A DNA stretch of 64,000 nt. Origin: an uncultured Draconibacterium sp. (GTDB taxonomy: Bacteria > Bacteroidota > Bacteroidia > Bacteroidales > Prolixibacteraceae). The notes under the pieces were generated by a model. It saw nothing but the letters and a program-made list of their open reading frames with translations, had not been told where the DNA came from and searched no databases. Made by a program: the position numbers and the translations under genes. Below, piece after piece: positions 1 through 8,271 of the stretch; the stretch's first letter is position 1, and each line of letters begins with the position of its first letter. Where the stretch lies: contig NZ_CAJXTC010000007.1 of assembly GCF_913060805.1 (NCBI RefSeq), forward strand, positions 121,978-185,977, read 5' to 3'.

Positions 1-22
1 CTATTGCAGACACCTTTCGCAT
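1..22 (-). CDS. 5' end of a gene running off the window
   Basis: On the minus strand an ATG at 20-22 opens a frame reading MRKVSAI before the window ends. It starts 17 bases downstream of the stop codon of the oxidoreductase gene, which suits the next gene of the same operon. Seven residues are too few to name a product. Confidence 0.3.
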
Positions 23-39
23 ATCTTTTAAAACTGAAT

Positions 40-1530
40 TTATGCCGGCATATCAGGTAAACTCCAAGGCTTACGGTAAGTATGCTTGATCAATTCAGCT
101 GCAAATTCTTTTGCAGGAACAGGATCAGTCCAGGTTTTAGTAAACGTTGGGTGACCATCGTGAATTTCAAAACCGTCTTTAATGACAGTTTTAATTTCTT
201 CACTGTCGGTAAGGTTGGTGAATTGCATGTTTTCGCCATCCCAATCCAGTTCTTTATTCAGTCCTTGTAAACGAACACCAAGAACTCCCATAACAACCAT
301 TTCGTTGAATGGTCCTGCTTCTTTAAAGTCAGATGCAGTTGGAACACGGTTCTCAGCACTTTCTTTACATGCGCGTACCCAATCCATTTCGTGGCTGGTT
401 TCTACGCGACGACGGAATTTCGGAGCATCAGGAGTACGACCCGACAATAACCATGGGTTTACACCGTAACATCCGCAAATCAGTTTGTCTTTTGTTCCGT
501 GGAAAATTACGCCACCACCCTGATCGTTAGGATTTTTACCATCTGGCCATCCTTCAGGAAGCATTGGCTTAATACCGCCGTCGTACCAATGTACATCAAC
601 TTGAGGAAGCGTGTTTTTCTTCAAGCCTTTCCATGGTTTATCGGCATTTGCTTTACGTTCCGGGTAAGTTAGTTTTACCGACTGAGCAGTAGGAGCACAG
701 TCTTGTAACAACAATGTTGAGTTTCCTTGAGTGTGAATAGGATAACCTAAATCAAGCCCAACGAATACCGGGTGAAGAATATGGCAAGCCATATCGCCTA
801 GTGCACCTGTACCGTAATCCCACCAGCCACGCCAGTTCCATGGGTGGTAAACCTGGTTGTAAGGACGCATTTTTGCAGGACCGGTAAACAGATCCCAATC
901 CAAAGTTTCCGGAACCCAGTCGCCTCTTTCAGGAGTGTTCAATCCCTGAGGCCAGATAGGACGGTCGGTAAATGCTTCAACTTTTGTTACTTCACCAATT
1001 TCGCCGTTAGCTAACCATTCCGAAGTAAGGTTTACACCTTCGCCCGATGAACCCTGGTTACCCATCGATGTGGCAACCTGGTACTTGTCGGCCAGTTTGG
1101 TAAGTAAGCGCGATTCGTAAACGGTGTGAGTTAATGGTTTTTGCACGTAAACGTGTTTACCCAATGTAATGGCATGCGATGCGATAATGGCGTGCGTATG
1201 ATCGGCAGTAGCTACTACTACACCATCAATGCTATCAGCCATTTCGTCGTACATTCTACGCCAGTCTTTGTACTTTTTCGCACCCGAGTAATTCTCGAAT
1301 ACAGGTGCTGCATACTTCCAGTCAACGTCGCAAAGTGCAACGATATTTTCCGACTGAAGATTTCTGAGGTTTGAATTTCCCATTCCTCCAATACCAACGG
1401 CAGCAATGTTTAATTTGTCGCTTGGTGCTTTATGACCAAGACCTGCTACTGCGTGGCGCGGAACAATTGTAAATCCTGCAGCGGCTGCTGCTGTTGTACC
1501 AAGAAATGCTCTTCTTGATACAGATGTCAT
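40..1530 (-). CDS. Gfo/Idh/MocA family oxidoreductase with twin-arginine signal
   Basis: This is a predicted NAD(P)-dependent sugar or inositol dehydrogenase-like protein of 496 residues. The N-terminus carries a twin-arginine export signal (SRRAFLG at residues 5-11, followed by an alanine-rich stretch), so it probably works in the periplasm. A Rossmann nucleotide-binding motif (GIGGMG) follows, then a QKPLTH segment at the place where the family usually has EKP. Family members of this secreted type are common in Bacteroidota carbohydrate loci, but the substrate cannot be read here. An in-frame ATG at 1548 would add six residues; I chose 1530 because a GGAGGA lies 11 bases upstream of it. Another gene appears to follow it at the window edge. 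Confidence 0.85.
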   Translation of the reverse strand: MTSVSRRAFLGTTAAAAAGFTIVPRHAVAGLGHKAPSDKLNIAAVGIGGMGNSNLRNLQSENIVALCDVDWKYAAPVFENYSGAKKYKDWRRMYDEMADSIDGVVVATADHTHAIIASHAITLGKHVYVQKPLTHTVYESRLLTKLADKYQVATSMGNQGSSGEGVNLTSEWLANGEIGEVTKVEAFTDRPIWPQGLNTPERGDWVPETLDWDLFTGPAKMRPYNQVYHPWNWRGWWDYGTGALGDMACHILHPVFVGLDLGYPIHTQGNSTLLLQDCAPTAQSVKLTYPERKANADKPWKGLKKNTLPQVDVHWYDGGIKPMLPEGWPDGKNPNDQGGGVIFHGTKDKLICGCYGVNPWLLSGRTPDAPKFRRRVETSHEMDWVRACKESAENRVPTASDFKEAGPFNEMVVMGVLGVRLQGLNKELDWDGENMQFTNLTDSEEIKTVIKDGFEIHDGHPTFTKTWTDPVPAKEFAAELIKHTYRKPWSLPDMPA

Positions 1531-1789
1531 TTTTGATTTTTCCTCCATAACAATATTAGTTTTAATCGGATAGGTATTAAATATTCTTGAAAATTGTTTC
1601 AAAAAACGGTTAAATATAATGATAGTTCAGGGCTTTTCAATAAAGAATGTTGTGAAACAAGCAGAAAAACGGAAATATAATTGCTCTTGGCGAAGCAGTA
1701 TTTTTCAATCTTGTTTGTAAAGAAACTTCAACATCAGACTTTTACTGCTTTTTGTATAGCTTCTGTCTATTCCGCTTAAAAAAAATCGA

Positions 1790-1821
1790 TTTGACACGCG
1801 CTGTATTTCAATTTACTTTTG
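1790..1821 (+). promoter_or_regulatory. Bacteroidota-type promoter for ahpC-osmC
   Basis: TTTG at 1790-1793 is followed after 20 bases by TACTTTTG at 1814-1821. This matches the TTTG-N19-21-TAnnTTTG consensus of the major sigma factor of the phylum. The gene start is 34 bases further on. Confidence 0.7.
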
Positions 1822-1854
1822 AATCAAAATTTAAAAATCAAAAAACGAAAAATC

Positions 1855-2379
1855 ATGAAATCTGTAGGAGATAAATTTCCAAAGTTTAAAAAGCAAGCAG
1901 TTTTAGCCGACAACCAATTCGGAGAAGTAACATCAGAAGATCATAAAAAAGCAGGCAAGTGGATGGTAATCTACTTTTACCCGAAAGACTTTACTTTTGT
2001 GTGCCCAACCGAAATTGTGGAGTTCAACAACAACCACGCAAAATTCGAAGAGTTAAATGCTGAATTATATGGTGTATCAACCGATACTGCCGAAGTTCAC
2101 CTGGCATGGAAATCGAACGATCCGCGTTTGGCAAATCTTACTTACCCATTAATTGAAGATACTTCTAAGTCATTGTCCAAAAAATTGGGTATCTTACAAC
2201 CTGGAAGCGTTGCTTACCGTGCTACATTTATTGTTGATCCTGAAGGAAAAATTCAGTGGGTAAACTGTAATAACGATGCTACCGGCCGTAACGTTGGCGA
2301 GGTATTAAGAGCTTTGGAAGCTACACAAAACCCTGGACTTACAGGATGTAACTGGCAGCCAGGCGAAGCAACATTATAG
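1855..2379 (+). CDS. ahpC: Peroxiredoxin (AhpC/Prx1 type)
   Basis: A 174-residue 2-Cys peroxiredoxin that reduces hydrogen peroxide and organic peroxides in the cytoplasm. The peroxidatic cysteine is C50 in FVCPTE, and a second cysteine, C165, near the C-terminus fits the resolving position. The C-terminal PGEATL matches AhpC. I chose the ATG at 1855 (MKSVGDKF) because the upstream in-frame TTG overlaps the promoter element. The osmC gene follows after 24 bases, so the two peroxide-defence genes are probably co-transcribed. No ahpF flavoprotein is adjacent; the electron donor must be encoded elsewhere. Confidence 0.93.
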   Translation: MKSVGDKFPKFKKQAVLADNQFGEVTSEDHKKAGKWMVIYFYPKDFTFVCPTEIVEFNNNHAKFEELNAELYGVSTDTAEVHLAWKSNDPRLANLTYPLIEDTSKSLSKKLGILQPGSVAYRATFIVDPEGKIQWVNCNNDATGRNVGEVLRALEATQNPGLTGCNWQPGEATL

Positions 2380-2403
2380 TAGAAAACTTTAAACTTAAGA
2401 ATT

Positions 2404-2829
2404 ATGTCAGTAAGAAAAGTAAACTCAGTTTGGAACGGAACTCTTAAAGAGGGAAAAGGAAATATGAACATCACCGGTTACAGCGGGCCGTTTACTTTTG
2501 CATCTCGTTTCGAGAATGGAAAAGGAACAAACCCAGAAGAACTGGTAGGTGCAGCACACTCAGGTTGTTATTCAATGTTTTTGGCAGCTTTAATAAGCGG
2601 CGAAGGATTAACTCCTGAAAGCGTTGAAACAGAAGCAGCAGTTACATTGGGCGAGTTGGATGGCGGGCCAGCCATTACCAACATCAAATTAACCAACGTA
2701 ACAAAATGCGAAGGTTTAACGCAAGAGAAATTTGCCGAGCTGGCAGCAGCTGCAAAAGCAAAATGCCCAATCTCGCGTTTGTATGCCGGTGGTACTGCCG
2801 AAATTGAATTAGACGCAAAATTGGCTTAA
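2404..2829 (+). CDS. osmC: OsmC family peroxiredoxin
   Basis: A 141-residue OsmC-family thiol peroxidase that detoxifies organic hydroperoxides. The two catalytic cysteines of the family are visible: C55 in AAHSGCYSM and C121 in AKCPISRL. The GTNPEELVGAAH stretch is typical of OsmC proper rather than Ohr, and the length is close to that of E. coli OsmC. It sits just behind ahpC and ahead of a strong terminator, so the pair forms a compact oxidative-stress operon. Confidence 0.92.
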   Translation: MSVRKVNSVWNGTLKEGKGNMNITGYSGPFTFASRFENGKGTNPEELVGAAHSGCYSMFLAALISGEGLTPESVETEAAVTLGELDGGPAITNIKLTNVTKCEGLTQEKFAELAAAAKAKCPISRLYAGGTAEIELDAKLA

Positions 2830-2853
2830 GAAGAAAAAGTTATAATTGCATAT

Positions 2854-2886
2854 AAGGAGGGAGTCAGAGATGGCTCCTTTTTTTAT
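2854..2886 (+). terminator. Rho-independent terminator after osmC
   Basis: AAGGAG (2854-2859) pairs with CTCCTT (2874-2879) and runs into a T tract. It ends the ahpC-osmC transcript. Confidence 0.7.
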
Positions 2887-2910
2887 TTGAAGATTTTTAC
2901 CTGGCCCTTT

Positions 2911-2940
2911 GTCATTCCGGGCATAGCGAGGAATCTGTAT
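2911..2940. repeat. Intergenic repeat, half copy of the GTCATYYCG family
   Basis: GTCATTCCGGGCATAGCGAG, followed by GAATCTGT, resembles the repeat halves at 5113 and 5335. It looks like a solitary, diverged arm of a dispersed palindromic element. Confidence 0.45.
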
Positions 2941-2990
2941 CAATTATATAGGAGGTTTCAGGATAGTTATGTGCACTTGAATTTACTTAC

Positions 2991-3060
2991 CACGAAGAAC
3001 ACAAAGACTCAAAGTCTAAAAAACTGAGGATTAGAATTTCTTCGTGTCCTTAGTAGTATT
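2991..3060. repeat. Intergenic inverted repeat (CACGAAG/CTTCGTG family)
   Basis: CACGAAG (2991-2997) is complementary to CTTCGTG (3040-3046), and a second small stem AGACT/AGTCT (3005-3017) lies inside. The wording resembles the repeats near 41.4 and 55.3 kb. It lies just downstream of the response-regulator gene and may help end its transcript. Confidence 0.5.
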
Positions 3061-3069
3061 CCTCTTACT

Positions 3070-3822
3070 CTACTTATCCATCCACCGCTTAAACCCCGAA
3101 ACCTTATCGCGGCTAACGATAACATCTTCGTCCAGTTCGGTAGCCAGCTTTAATTTTAGTCGGGTGGAGGAGTAGCCCACAATTTCGTTAATGCAGTTAA
3201 TGTTTACCAGGTAATTCCGGCTGATGCGGTAGAACTGATCGGGATCGACCATTTTTTGCAGCTGATCGAGTGAAAAGTCAAGATCGTAGGTTTTACCTTC
3301 CATAGTTTTTATAAAAGTGCTGCGCTCCTGCACAAAAAAGCAACAGATCTTACTCACCTGAATAGACTGAAAACGGTTCCCAATTTTAATAAAGAACCGC
3401 GACTTGTAAGTTCTCGATAGCTGTTCGATCACTTTAGCCACTTTATCTTCCAACAACTGGTGCTGACCATACAATTCCGTATACTTCTCCAAAGCCGAGC
3501 GCAACGCTTCCAGCTCGATAGGTTTTAGCAGGTAATCAACACTGTTTACTTTAAAGGCACGAATAGCGTACTCGTCAAAAGCAGTGGTGAAAATTATCGG
3601 GGCTTTAATTTCCAGCTCATCAAAAACTTCGAACGAAAGACCATCGTCGAGCTGAATGTCCATAAAAACCAAATCGGGAGCAGGATTCTCTGCAAACCAA
3701 TTCACCGATTCTTCCACCGATTCCAACACCGCAAGCACCTCCGCCTCGGGGGCGATGGTATTTAATTGCTGCATCAGTTTTTCAGCTGCCAGGTGCTCGT
3801 CTTCTACAATTACTACCTTCAT
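3070..3822 (-). CDS. LytTR-type response regulator
   Basis: A 250-residue response regulator. Residues 1-120 form a receiver domain with the phospho-accepting aspartate D55 in LVFMDIQ and the conserved lysine in LLKPIE. Residues from about 145 form a LytTR DNA-binding domain (FFVQERSTFI, YRISRNYLVNI). Such regulators bind short direct repeats upstream of their targets. The start codon overlaps the stop of the upstream sensor kinase by four bases, so the two are translationally coupled and form one two-component system. Its target genes cannot be told from the window. Confidence 0.93.
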   Translation of the reverse strand: MKVVIVEDEHLAAEKLMQQLNTIAPEAEVLAVLESVEESVNWFAENPAPDLVFMDIQLDDGLSFEVFDELEIKAPIIFTTAFDEYAIRAFKVNSVDYLLKPIELEALRSALEKYTELYGQHQLLEDKVAKVIEQLSRTYKSRFFIKIGNRFQSIQVSKICCFFVQERSTFIKTMEGKTYDLDFSLDQLQKMVDPDQFYRISRNYLVNINCINEIVGYSSTRLKLKLATELDEDVIVSRDKVSGFKRWMDK

Positions 3823-4877
3823 TTGCTTTGCTCGTTAAGTTTTAAAGGCACTTTCACAATAAATTCATCAGCAGTTTCCTGTATTTCTACCTCGCGTTTC
3901 AGGATGAGCTTACAGCGTTCGTTCAGGTTTTTTAACCCGATTTTCGATGAGGCGGCCAGTTGCATACGTTGGCGCAGATCGTTGCGTACCACCAGCTTGT
4001 CCATTCCTTCAAAATGAATGGTGATCAGCAGCGGCTCTTTACGTGTGGCAACGTTGTGTTTTATGGCGTTCTCCACCAACATTTGTAACGACACCGGAAT
4101 GATCTTCGCACTGCCCGTTTCGTCGAAATCGATCTTGAGTTCAATCTTTTCACCGTCGCGAATTTTCTGCAGGTAAAAAAAGTCTTTTACAAATTTCATT
4201 TCGGCGGACAGCGGGACGAGGTCTTTCTCCTGGTTCTCTAGCACGTAACGGTACACGGCCGAAAGTTTGTGAATAAATTTATCCGACAACGCGGGATCGG
4301 AGTTGACCAGCGACGACAAGGTGTTTAAACTGTTGAACAGAAAATGCGGATTCACCTGCGTTTTCAGCGTTTCGTACTGAAAAATTAGCTTTTCTTCCTT
4401 TAGTTTCTGCATGTGTTTTACTGCATCGGACCATTGCGTGTAGAAAAAGAAAAGCGCACCCAGGGCAAAACCAACTCCGGCAGACGTTAGAAATGATTGC
4501 AACTCGGTATGCAGAAGGTTAGGTATAAACTCCGAAAATGGAGCTCCTGCCCGCCAGAAATGCCAGGTAAAAAGTGCAACAAACAATACTGTTGCAATGA
4601 GTAAAACTGTGAAGTAGAAGAGAATTAACCGAATGATTGTTTTCTTGATGATTCCGGGACTGTCGGGTTTTATCGAGCGGAAAAAACGAGTGCCCAGATA
4701 CATGAATAGCTCCAGTTGAATAACAGTTAATAGCAGCATGTTCCAGATGCCCGGGTGCAGGATTTGTTGAAAAAGCACCAGGCTAAAGATAATGCATATG
4801 ACTACTGCACCCGCCAGGATAGCCAGATGTTTGATCACTTGTTTTTTCGTTTGTTTATTTAGTTGAAAGTTCGCCAT
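3819..4877 (-). CDS. LytS-type sensor histidine kinase
   Basis: A 352-residue membrane histidine kinase of the His_kinase (PF06580) class. Four hydrophobic spans are visible (about residues 14-38, 43-63, 83-105 and 128-148) with no large periplasmic domain. The phosphorylated histidine is H178 in QVNPHFLFNS. The N box is LVENAIKHN near 265, and a weak ATP-lid region follows. The short loops suggest it senses a membrane or intramembrane signal. It is the partner of the LytTR regulator that overlaps its 3' end. Confidence 0.92.
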   Translation of the reverse strand: MANFQLNKQTKKQVIKHLAILAGAVVICIIFSLVLFQQILHPGIWNMLLLTVIQLELFMYLGTRFFRSIKPDSPGIIKKTIIRLILFYFTVLLIATVLFVALFTWHFWRAGAPFSEFIPNLLHTELQSFLTSAGVGFALGALFFFYTQWSDAVKHMQKLKEEKLIFQYETLKTQVNPHFLFNSLNTLSSLVNSDPALSDKFIHKLSAVYRYVLENQEKDLVPLSAEMKFVKDFFYLQKIRDGEKIELKIDFDETGSAKIIPVSLQMLVENAIKHNVATRKEPLLITIHFEGMDKLVVRNDLRQRMQLAASSKIGLKNLNERCKLILKREVEIQETADEFIVKVPLKLNEQSK

Positions 4878-5112
4878 GGTTTTCGTTTATGAAGATAATA
4901 AAAAACTGTTTCGGAAAAATACTTTGTAAGGCAGCCGATCAATAACAACCGGCCACCGTTACTCTCAATAATCAGATCAAAAGAAAAATTGTTTTCATGG
5001 TTTCGTTTTCGTTGGATCAAAGATGCGGCAAACACTGTTTATATGAAAAAAAGACTTGCTGAATGGGGGATTTTTGGGTACGAGTGGGAGAATTAGCTGC
5101 TGGTTTAATTAC

Positions 5113-5143
5113 GTCATCTCGAACGAACGTGAGAGATCTGTTG
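5113..5143. repeat. Intergenic repeat half, GTCATCTCGAACGAA family
   Basis: GTCATCTCGAACGAACGTGA, then GAGATCTGTT, is almost identical to the left arm of the palindrome at 5335-5413 (one difference over the shared arm). This copy has no right arm. Confidence 0.6.
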
Positions 5144-5160
5144 CCTAGGAGTTAAGAAGT

Positions 5161-5297
5161 TTTTGCACCGAGGCTTTAGCCCGGTGGTTAGTATTGTAGT
5201 AAGTGGATTGGCTTTAGCCGTTAATATTATAAAATTAAATGCTAAAGCACATTTTCATGTGCTCTAAGAAATCACCGCGCTAAAGCACGGTGCAAAA
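5161..5297. repeat. Large nested inverted repeat with GCTTTAGC stems
   Basis: TTTTGCACCG (5161-5170) pairs perfectly with CGGTGCAAAA (5288-5297). GCTTTAGC (5173-5180) pairs with GCTAAAGC (5279-5286), and CGGTG (5182-5186) with CACCG (5273-5277). A further GCTTTAGC copy and a CACATTTTCATGTG hairpin lie inside. The whole could fold into a cruciform or a long RNA hairpin of about 137 bases. No coding frame covers it. Confidence 0.65.
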
Positions 5298-5334
5298 GAT
5301 AGTTGCTAAATCAATCTTGTAATTGGAATGCCAT

Positions 5335-5413
5335 GTCATCTCGAACGAATGTGAGAGATCTGTTACTTTATAGCTACGATGTAACAGATTCTTCGCTGCA
5401 CTCAGAATGACAA
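5335..5413. repeat. Full intergenic palindrome, GTCATCTCGAACGAA family
   Basis: The left arm starts GTCATCTCGAACGAATGTGA and ends GATCTGTTAC; the right arm starts GTAACAGATTC and ends AGAATGAC. The arms are imperfectly complementary around a 14-base loop. This is the only complete copy in the window. The 624-base gap 4878-5501 is otherwise filled by the other repeats listed here. Confidence 0.65.
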
Positions 5414-5430
5414 TTTAATAAGAGGGCATA

Positions 5431-5458
5431 AAAAAATCCGGTCCAAAAAGACCGGATT
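5431..5458 (-). terminator. Rho-independent terminator of the helicase gene
   Basis: AATCCGGTC (5435-5443) pairs perfectly with GACCGGATT (5450-5458). On the minus strand the stem is followed by a T run (the A run at 5431-5436). It ends the leftward helicase transcript. Confidence 0.85.
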
Positions 5459-5473
5459 CCCTATTTCTTAAAG

Positions 5474-5504
5474 CTAGCAGCTAGCAACTAGTGGCTAGTA
5501 GCTA
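5474..5504. repeat. CTAG heptad array at the helicase stop codon
   Basis: CTAG occurs at 5474, 5481, 5488 and 5495, and CTA at 5502, each exactly seven bases apart. The last unit is the TAG stop codon of the helicase gene on the minus strand. Because seven is one more than a multiple of three, the array places TAG in all three minus-strand frames. Confidence 0.7.
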
Positions 5505-7205
5505 CTTCTTTTTATTCGCTACTTCAATATTCACTTTCTGGCCTCTGAAACGGGCATTTTTGAAAGCTTTAGTAATTTCTTTCTCGTAGTTCGAGTCGAT
5601 CTCGAAGAAAGAGAAACCTTTCAGTACTTCAATGCTGCCAATATCGATACTTTTTCCCGGAGTGTTCTGGTTAATCAAATCGATGATTGCACGTTTGTTA
5701 ACGCCGCTCTTTTTACCCAGGCTAAAGAAAAAACGCGACATGTTGCCACCGTTGCCTCTTCGTCCACGTCCACGGTCGCCGCGTTCACGGTTTCCACGGT
5801 CACCACGCTCACGTCCGTCACGTCCACCTCTGCGGCGGTCGCCACGATCGTTACGCATCGATTCTTTTTCGCGCGCTTCGTCAACGTTAATATCCTTCGC
5901 GTTTTCGTAGTACTGTAAAAAGCGGTTAAACTCAACCGACACAAAGTGTTTGATCAATTCTTCGCGCTCCAACCATGCCAGCTTTTTGTAAATAACCGGC
6001 ATAAACTCAGCAATGTTGTCGTCGTTCACGTCCACTTTTTCCACCCTGTCGATGAGGTTGAAAAGCTGCTTCTCGCAAATTTCTTTTCCCAGTGGAACCG
6101 GAACTTTGGTGAATTTCTTACCTACTTTCTTTTCCACATCACGAAGTTTCCCTTTTTCGCGCATGTGAATCAAGGTAATAGAAATACCTTTTTTCCCTGC
6201 ACGTCCTGTTCTTCCGCTTCGGTGAATGTATACTTCAGGATCGTCGGGCAGGTTGTAGTTAATAACGTGTGTCAGTTCGTTCACGTCCAAACCACGTGCA
6301 GCCACATCGGTAGCCACCAACATTTGCAGGTGTTTGCTACGGAAACGCGACATAACGTGGTCGCGCTGTGCCTGCGACAGGTCGCCGTGCAATGCATCGG
6401 CATTGTATCCGTCCTGCATCAGTTTGTCGGCCACATCTTTAGTTTCGGCACGTGTACGGCAGAAAATAATTCCGTAAATATTCGGATTGATATCGGCCAC
6501 ACGTTTCAGCGCTATATAACGGTCTTTGGCGTGTACCAGGTAATAGTTATGCTCTACGTTTTCGGCAGCAGTGTTCTTCTTTCCCACCGAAATTTCGTGC
6601 GGATCGGCCATGTAAGTATTGGCAATTCGCACAATCTCTTTTGGCATGGTAGCCGAAAACAGCAAGGTTTGCTTTTCAACCGGTGTATCTTTTAAAATGG
6701 CATCAAGGTCGTCCTTAAATCCCATCGAAAGCATTTCGTCGGCTTCGTCGAGCACCACCCACTGTATATCATGTACTCTTAGTTTGTTTCTCTTGATCAG
6801 ATCGAGCGTACGACCCGGAGTTCCCACCACAATCTGGGCGCCACTCTCAAGGGCTTTAATCTGTTGTCTGATGTCGGAGCCGCCATATAAAGTGGCAATT
6901 TTTGCTCCTTTAATGTTTTTCGAGAAATTCTCGAGGTCTTTTGCAATTTGCAAAGCCAGTTCGCGCGTTGGACTTAAAATTAAGGCCTGCGGTACTTTTA
7001 CCGAACTGTCGAACTGCTGAACAATGGGTAACCCAAATGCCGCTGTTTTTCCCGTTCCTGTTTGTGCCAAGGCAACCATGTCCTGGTCGCTTTCCAGTAA
7101 AAACGGAATCGTTTTTTCCTGAACCGGCGTGGGATTCTCAAAACCAAGCTCCTGGATCGCACCAAGGATTTCGGCTTTTAACCCCATTGTTTCAAATAAA
7201 CTCAT
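5502..7205 (-). CDS. DEAD-box ATP-dependent RNA helicase with DbpA-type RNA-binding domain
   Basis: A 567-residue DEAD-box helicase that remodels RNA, probably in ribosome assembly or cold adaptation as for DeaD/CsdA. Visible motifs are the Q-motif region, AQTGTGKT (47-54), DEAD (153-156), SAT (184-186) and HRSGRTGRAGKKG in the second RecA domain. Residues of about 450-490 are a highly charged Arg/Gly/Asp-rich linker, often seen in RNA-binding proteins. The C-terminal 75 residues match the DbpA RNA-binding fold found in DeaD-like proteins. It stands alone between its own promoter and terminator. Confidence 0.93.
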   Translation of the reverse strand: MSLFETMGLKAEILGAIQELGFENPTPVQEKTIPFLLESDQDMVALAQTGTGKTAAFGLPIVQQFDSSVKVPQALILSPTRELALQIAKDLENFSKNIKGAKIATLYGGSDIRQQIKALESGAQIVVGTPGRTLDLIKRNKLRVHDIQWVVLDEADEMLSMGFKDDLDAILKDTPVEKQTLLFSATMPKEIVRIANTYMADPHEISVGKKNTAAENVEHNYYLVHAKDRYIALKRVADINPNIYGIIFCRTRAETKDVADKLMQDGYNADALHGDLSQAQRDHVMSRFRSKHLQMLVATDVAARGLDVNELTHVINYNLPDDPEVYIHRSGRTGRAGKKGISITLIHMREKGKLRDVEKKVGKKFTKVPVPLGKEICEKQLFNLIDRVEKVDVNDDNIAEFMPVIYKKLAWLEREELIKHFVSVEFNRFLQYYENAKDINVDEAREKESMRNDRGDRRRGGRDGRERGDRGNRERGDRGRGRRGNGGNMSRFFFSLGKKSGVNKRAIIDLINQNTPGKSIDIGSIEVLKGFSFFEIDSNYEKEITKAFKNARFRGQKVNIEVANKKK

Positions 7206-7227
7206 ATACTATTTTTTAAAGTGGCCG

Positions 7228-7235
7228 CAAAGGTA
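7228..7235 (-). promoter_or_regulatory. Promoter -7 element of the helicase gene
   Basis: TACCTTTG on the minus strand matches TAnnTTTG and lies 23 bases before the start codon. No clear TTTG -33 box was found at the right distance. Confidence 0.5.
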
Positions 7236-7442
7236 CTCTTTTTATTTGTTTTTCAGAGGTTTATGCTTTCTTGTTTCATAAATTTAACTTTGGGAGTTTG
7301 GTTTGTATTCTATCGAATTGATTTGCCAATGTTTGACAATCACCATTTTTAACACCGAATTCTCTTATAATTCTCTCCAAAGGCTTATTTTTGTTAGTAT
7401 TCATATGCAAAACATTTGTTAGATATGATGCACAGAAAGCCC

Positions 7443-8246
7443 ATGAAAAGAATAGTTCAGATTCAGCTCCTTTTATTCCTGTTGCTGTGTTTTTCAGGTT
7501 TTGAAATAAACGCACAGGAAAATGACACGATTGTTCCGATAGAAAATCCAAAGCGCTTTTTACGTAAAATCGATCTTTCAGAAGTTACCCACAACGGACT
7601 GAAGTTGTGGCAAGATGACTTTTCGGGGCATTGGGTAGGCATCGATTTTGGTTTTAATATGCTGCTCGATGAGGATTACTCCGGATACCAATCGGAATTT
7701 ATGGATAATGATGTTTTCCGTTCAAACTCTGCGTATTTCAATTTTTTGCAACAAAGTATTGGCTTGCAGAAAAACAGGAATACAATTGGCCTGGTTACCG
7801 GTTTAGGGCTGCAATTACAAAGCTATCGACTTGATGATAATACCACAATTATAAAAGGTAGCGATGGAGTGATCTCGCCCGATTACCTGTATTTTAACGA
7901 TAACCAGAAATCGAAACTGGCAGTTGAGATGATTACGCTGCCCTTGCTTCTTGAGTTTCAGATTCCCATTAATCATTACGATAACCGAATGTTTTTTTCG
8001 GCCGGAGTGGTGGGTAGTTTGCGGCTGAGCAGTCACACCAAAATAAAGTACAAGGAAGAGAAGAAACAGAAGCTGAAAGTGGTGGACGATTTTTCGATGC
8101 ATCGTTTCAAGTACTCTGTAATGGTGCGAACGGGCTATCGCTGGTTTAATGTGTTTGCCAGCTACGATCTGGTGCCGCTTTTTAAAACCGATAAAGGGCC
8201 GGAGCTTACGCCATTTACATTTGGCATCACTTTATTCCAATTATAA
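7443..8246 (+). CDS. Outer-membrane beta-barrel protein (PorT-like)
   Basis: A secreted protein of 267 residues from the ATG at 7443. It begins with a clear signal peptide (MKRIVQIQLLLFLLLCFSGF) ending near NAQ. The body has alternating hydrophobic and aromatic residues and ends in F-Q-L, as outer-membrane barrels do. The spacing of features (HWVGIDFGFN near the start, GVVGSLRLSSHTKIKYK in the middle) resembles the PorT/outer-membrane barrel family of Bacteroidota. In-frame ATGs at 7425 and 7428 are possible but would put charged residues before the signal peptide. Its partner is unknown. The creatininase gene follows after 25 bases and may be co-transcribed. Confidence 0.75.
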   Translation: MKRIVQIQLLLFLLLCFSGFEINAQENDTIVPIENPKRFLRKIDLSEVTHNGLKLWQDDFSGHWVGIDFGFNMLLDEDYSGYQSEFMDNDVFRSNSAYFNFLQQSIGLQKNRNTIGLVTGLGLQLQSYRLDDNTTIIKGSDGVISPDYLYFNDNQKSKLAVEMITLPLLLEFQIPINHYDNRMFFSAGVVGSLRLSSHTKIKYKEEKKQKLKVVDDFSMHRFKYSVMVRTGYRWFNVFASYDLVPLFKTDKGPELTPFTFGITLFQL

Positions 8247-8271
8247 ACGACAACAAACTAAACCTAACAGA

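Noticed and set aside
5946..6695. 249-codon plus-strand open frame opposite the helicase gene
   Set aside because: It lies entirely inside the helicase gene on the other strand, gives a Cys/His/Phe-rich product typical of antisense shadows, and has no promoter element or family likeness.
7276..7404. 42-codon minus-strand frame (ATG at 7404) before the outer-membrane protein gene
   Set aside because: It is an intact ATG frame with plausible composition, but short, without a promoter element or a recognisable family, and sits in the leader of the next gene. I would only accept it if it is conserved.
8149..8271. 41-residue extension of the creatininase gene into the barrel protein gene
   Set aside because: It overlaps the previous gene and does not match the family; the ATG at 8272 does.
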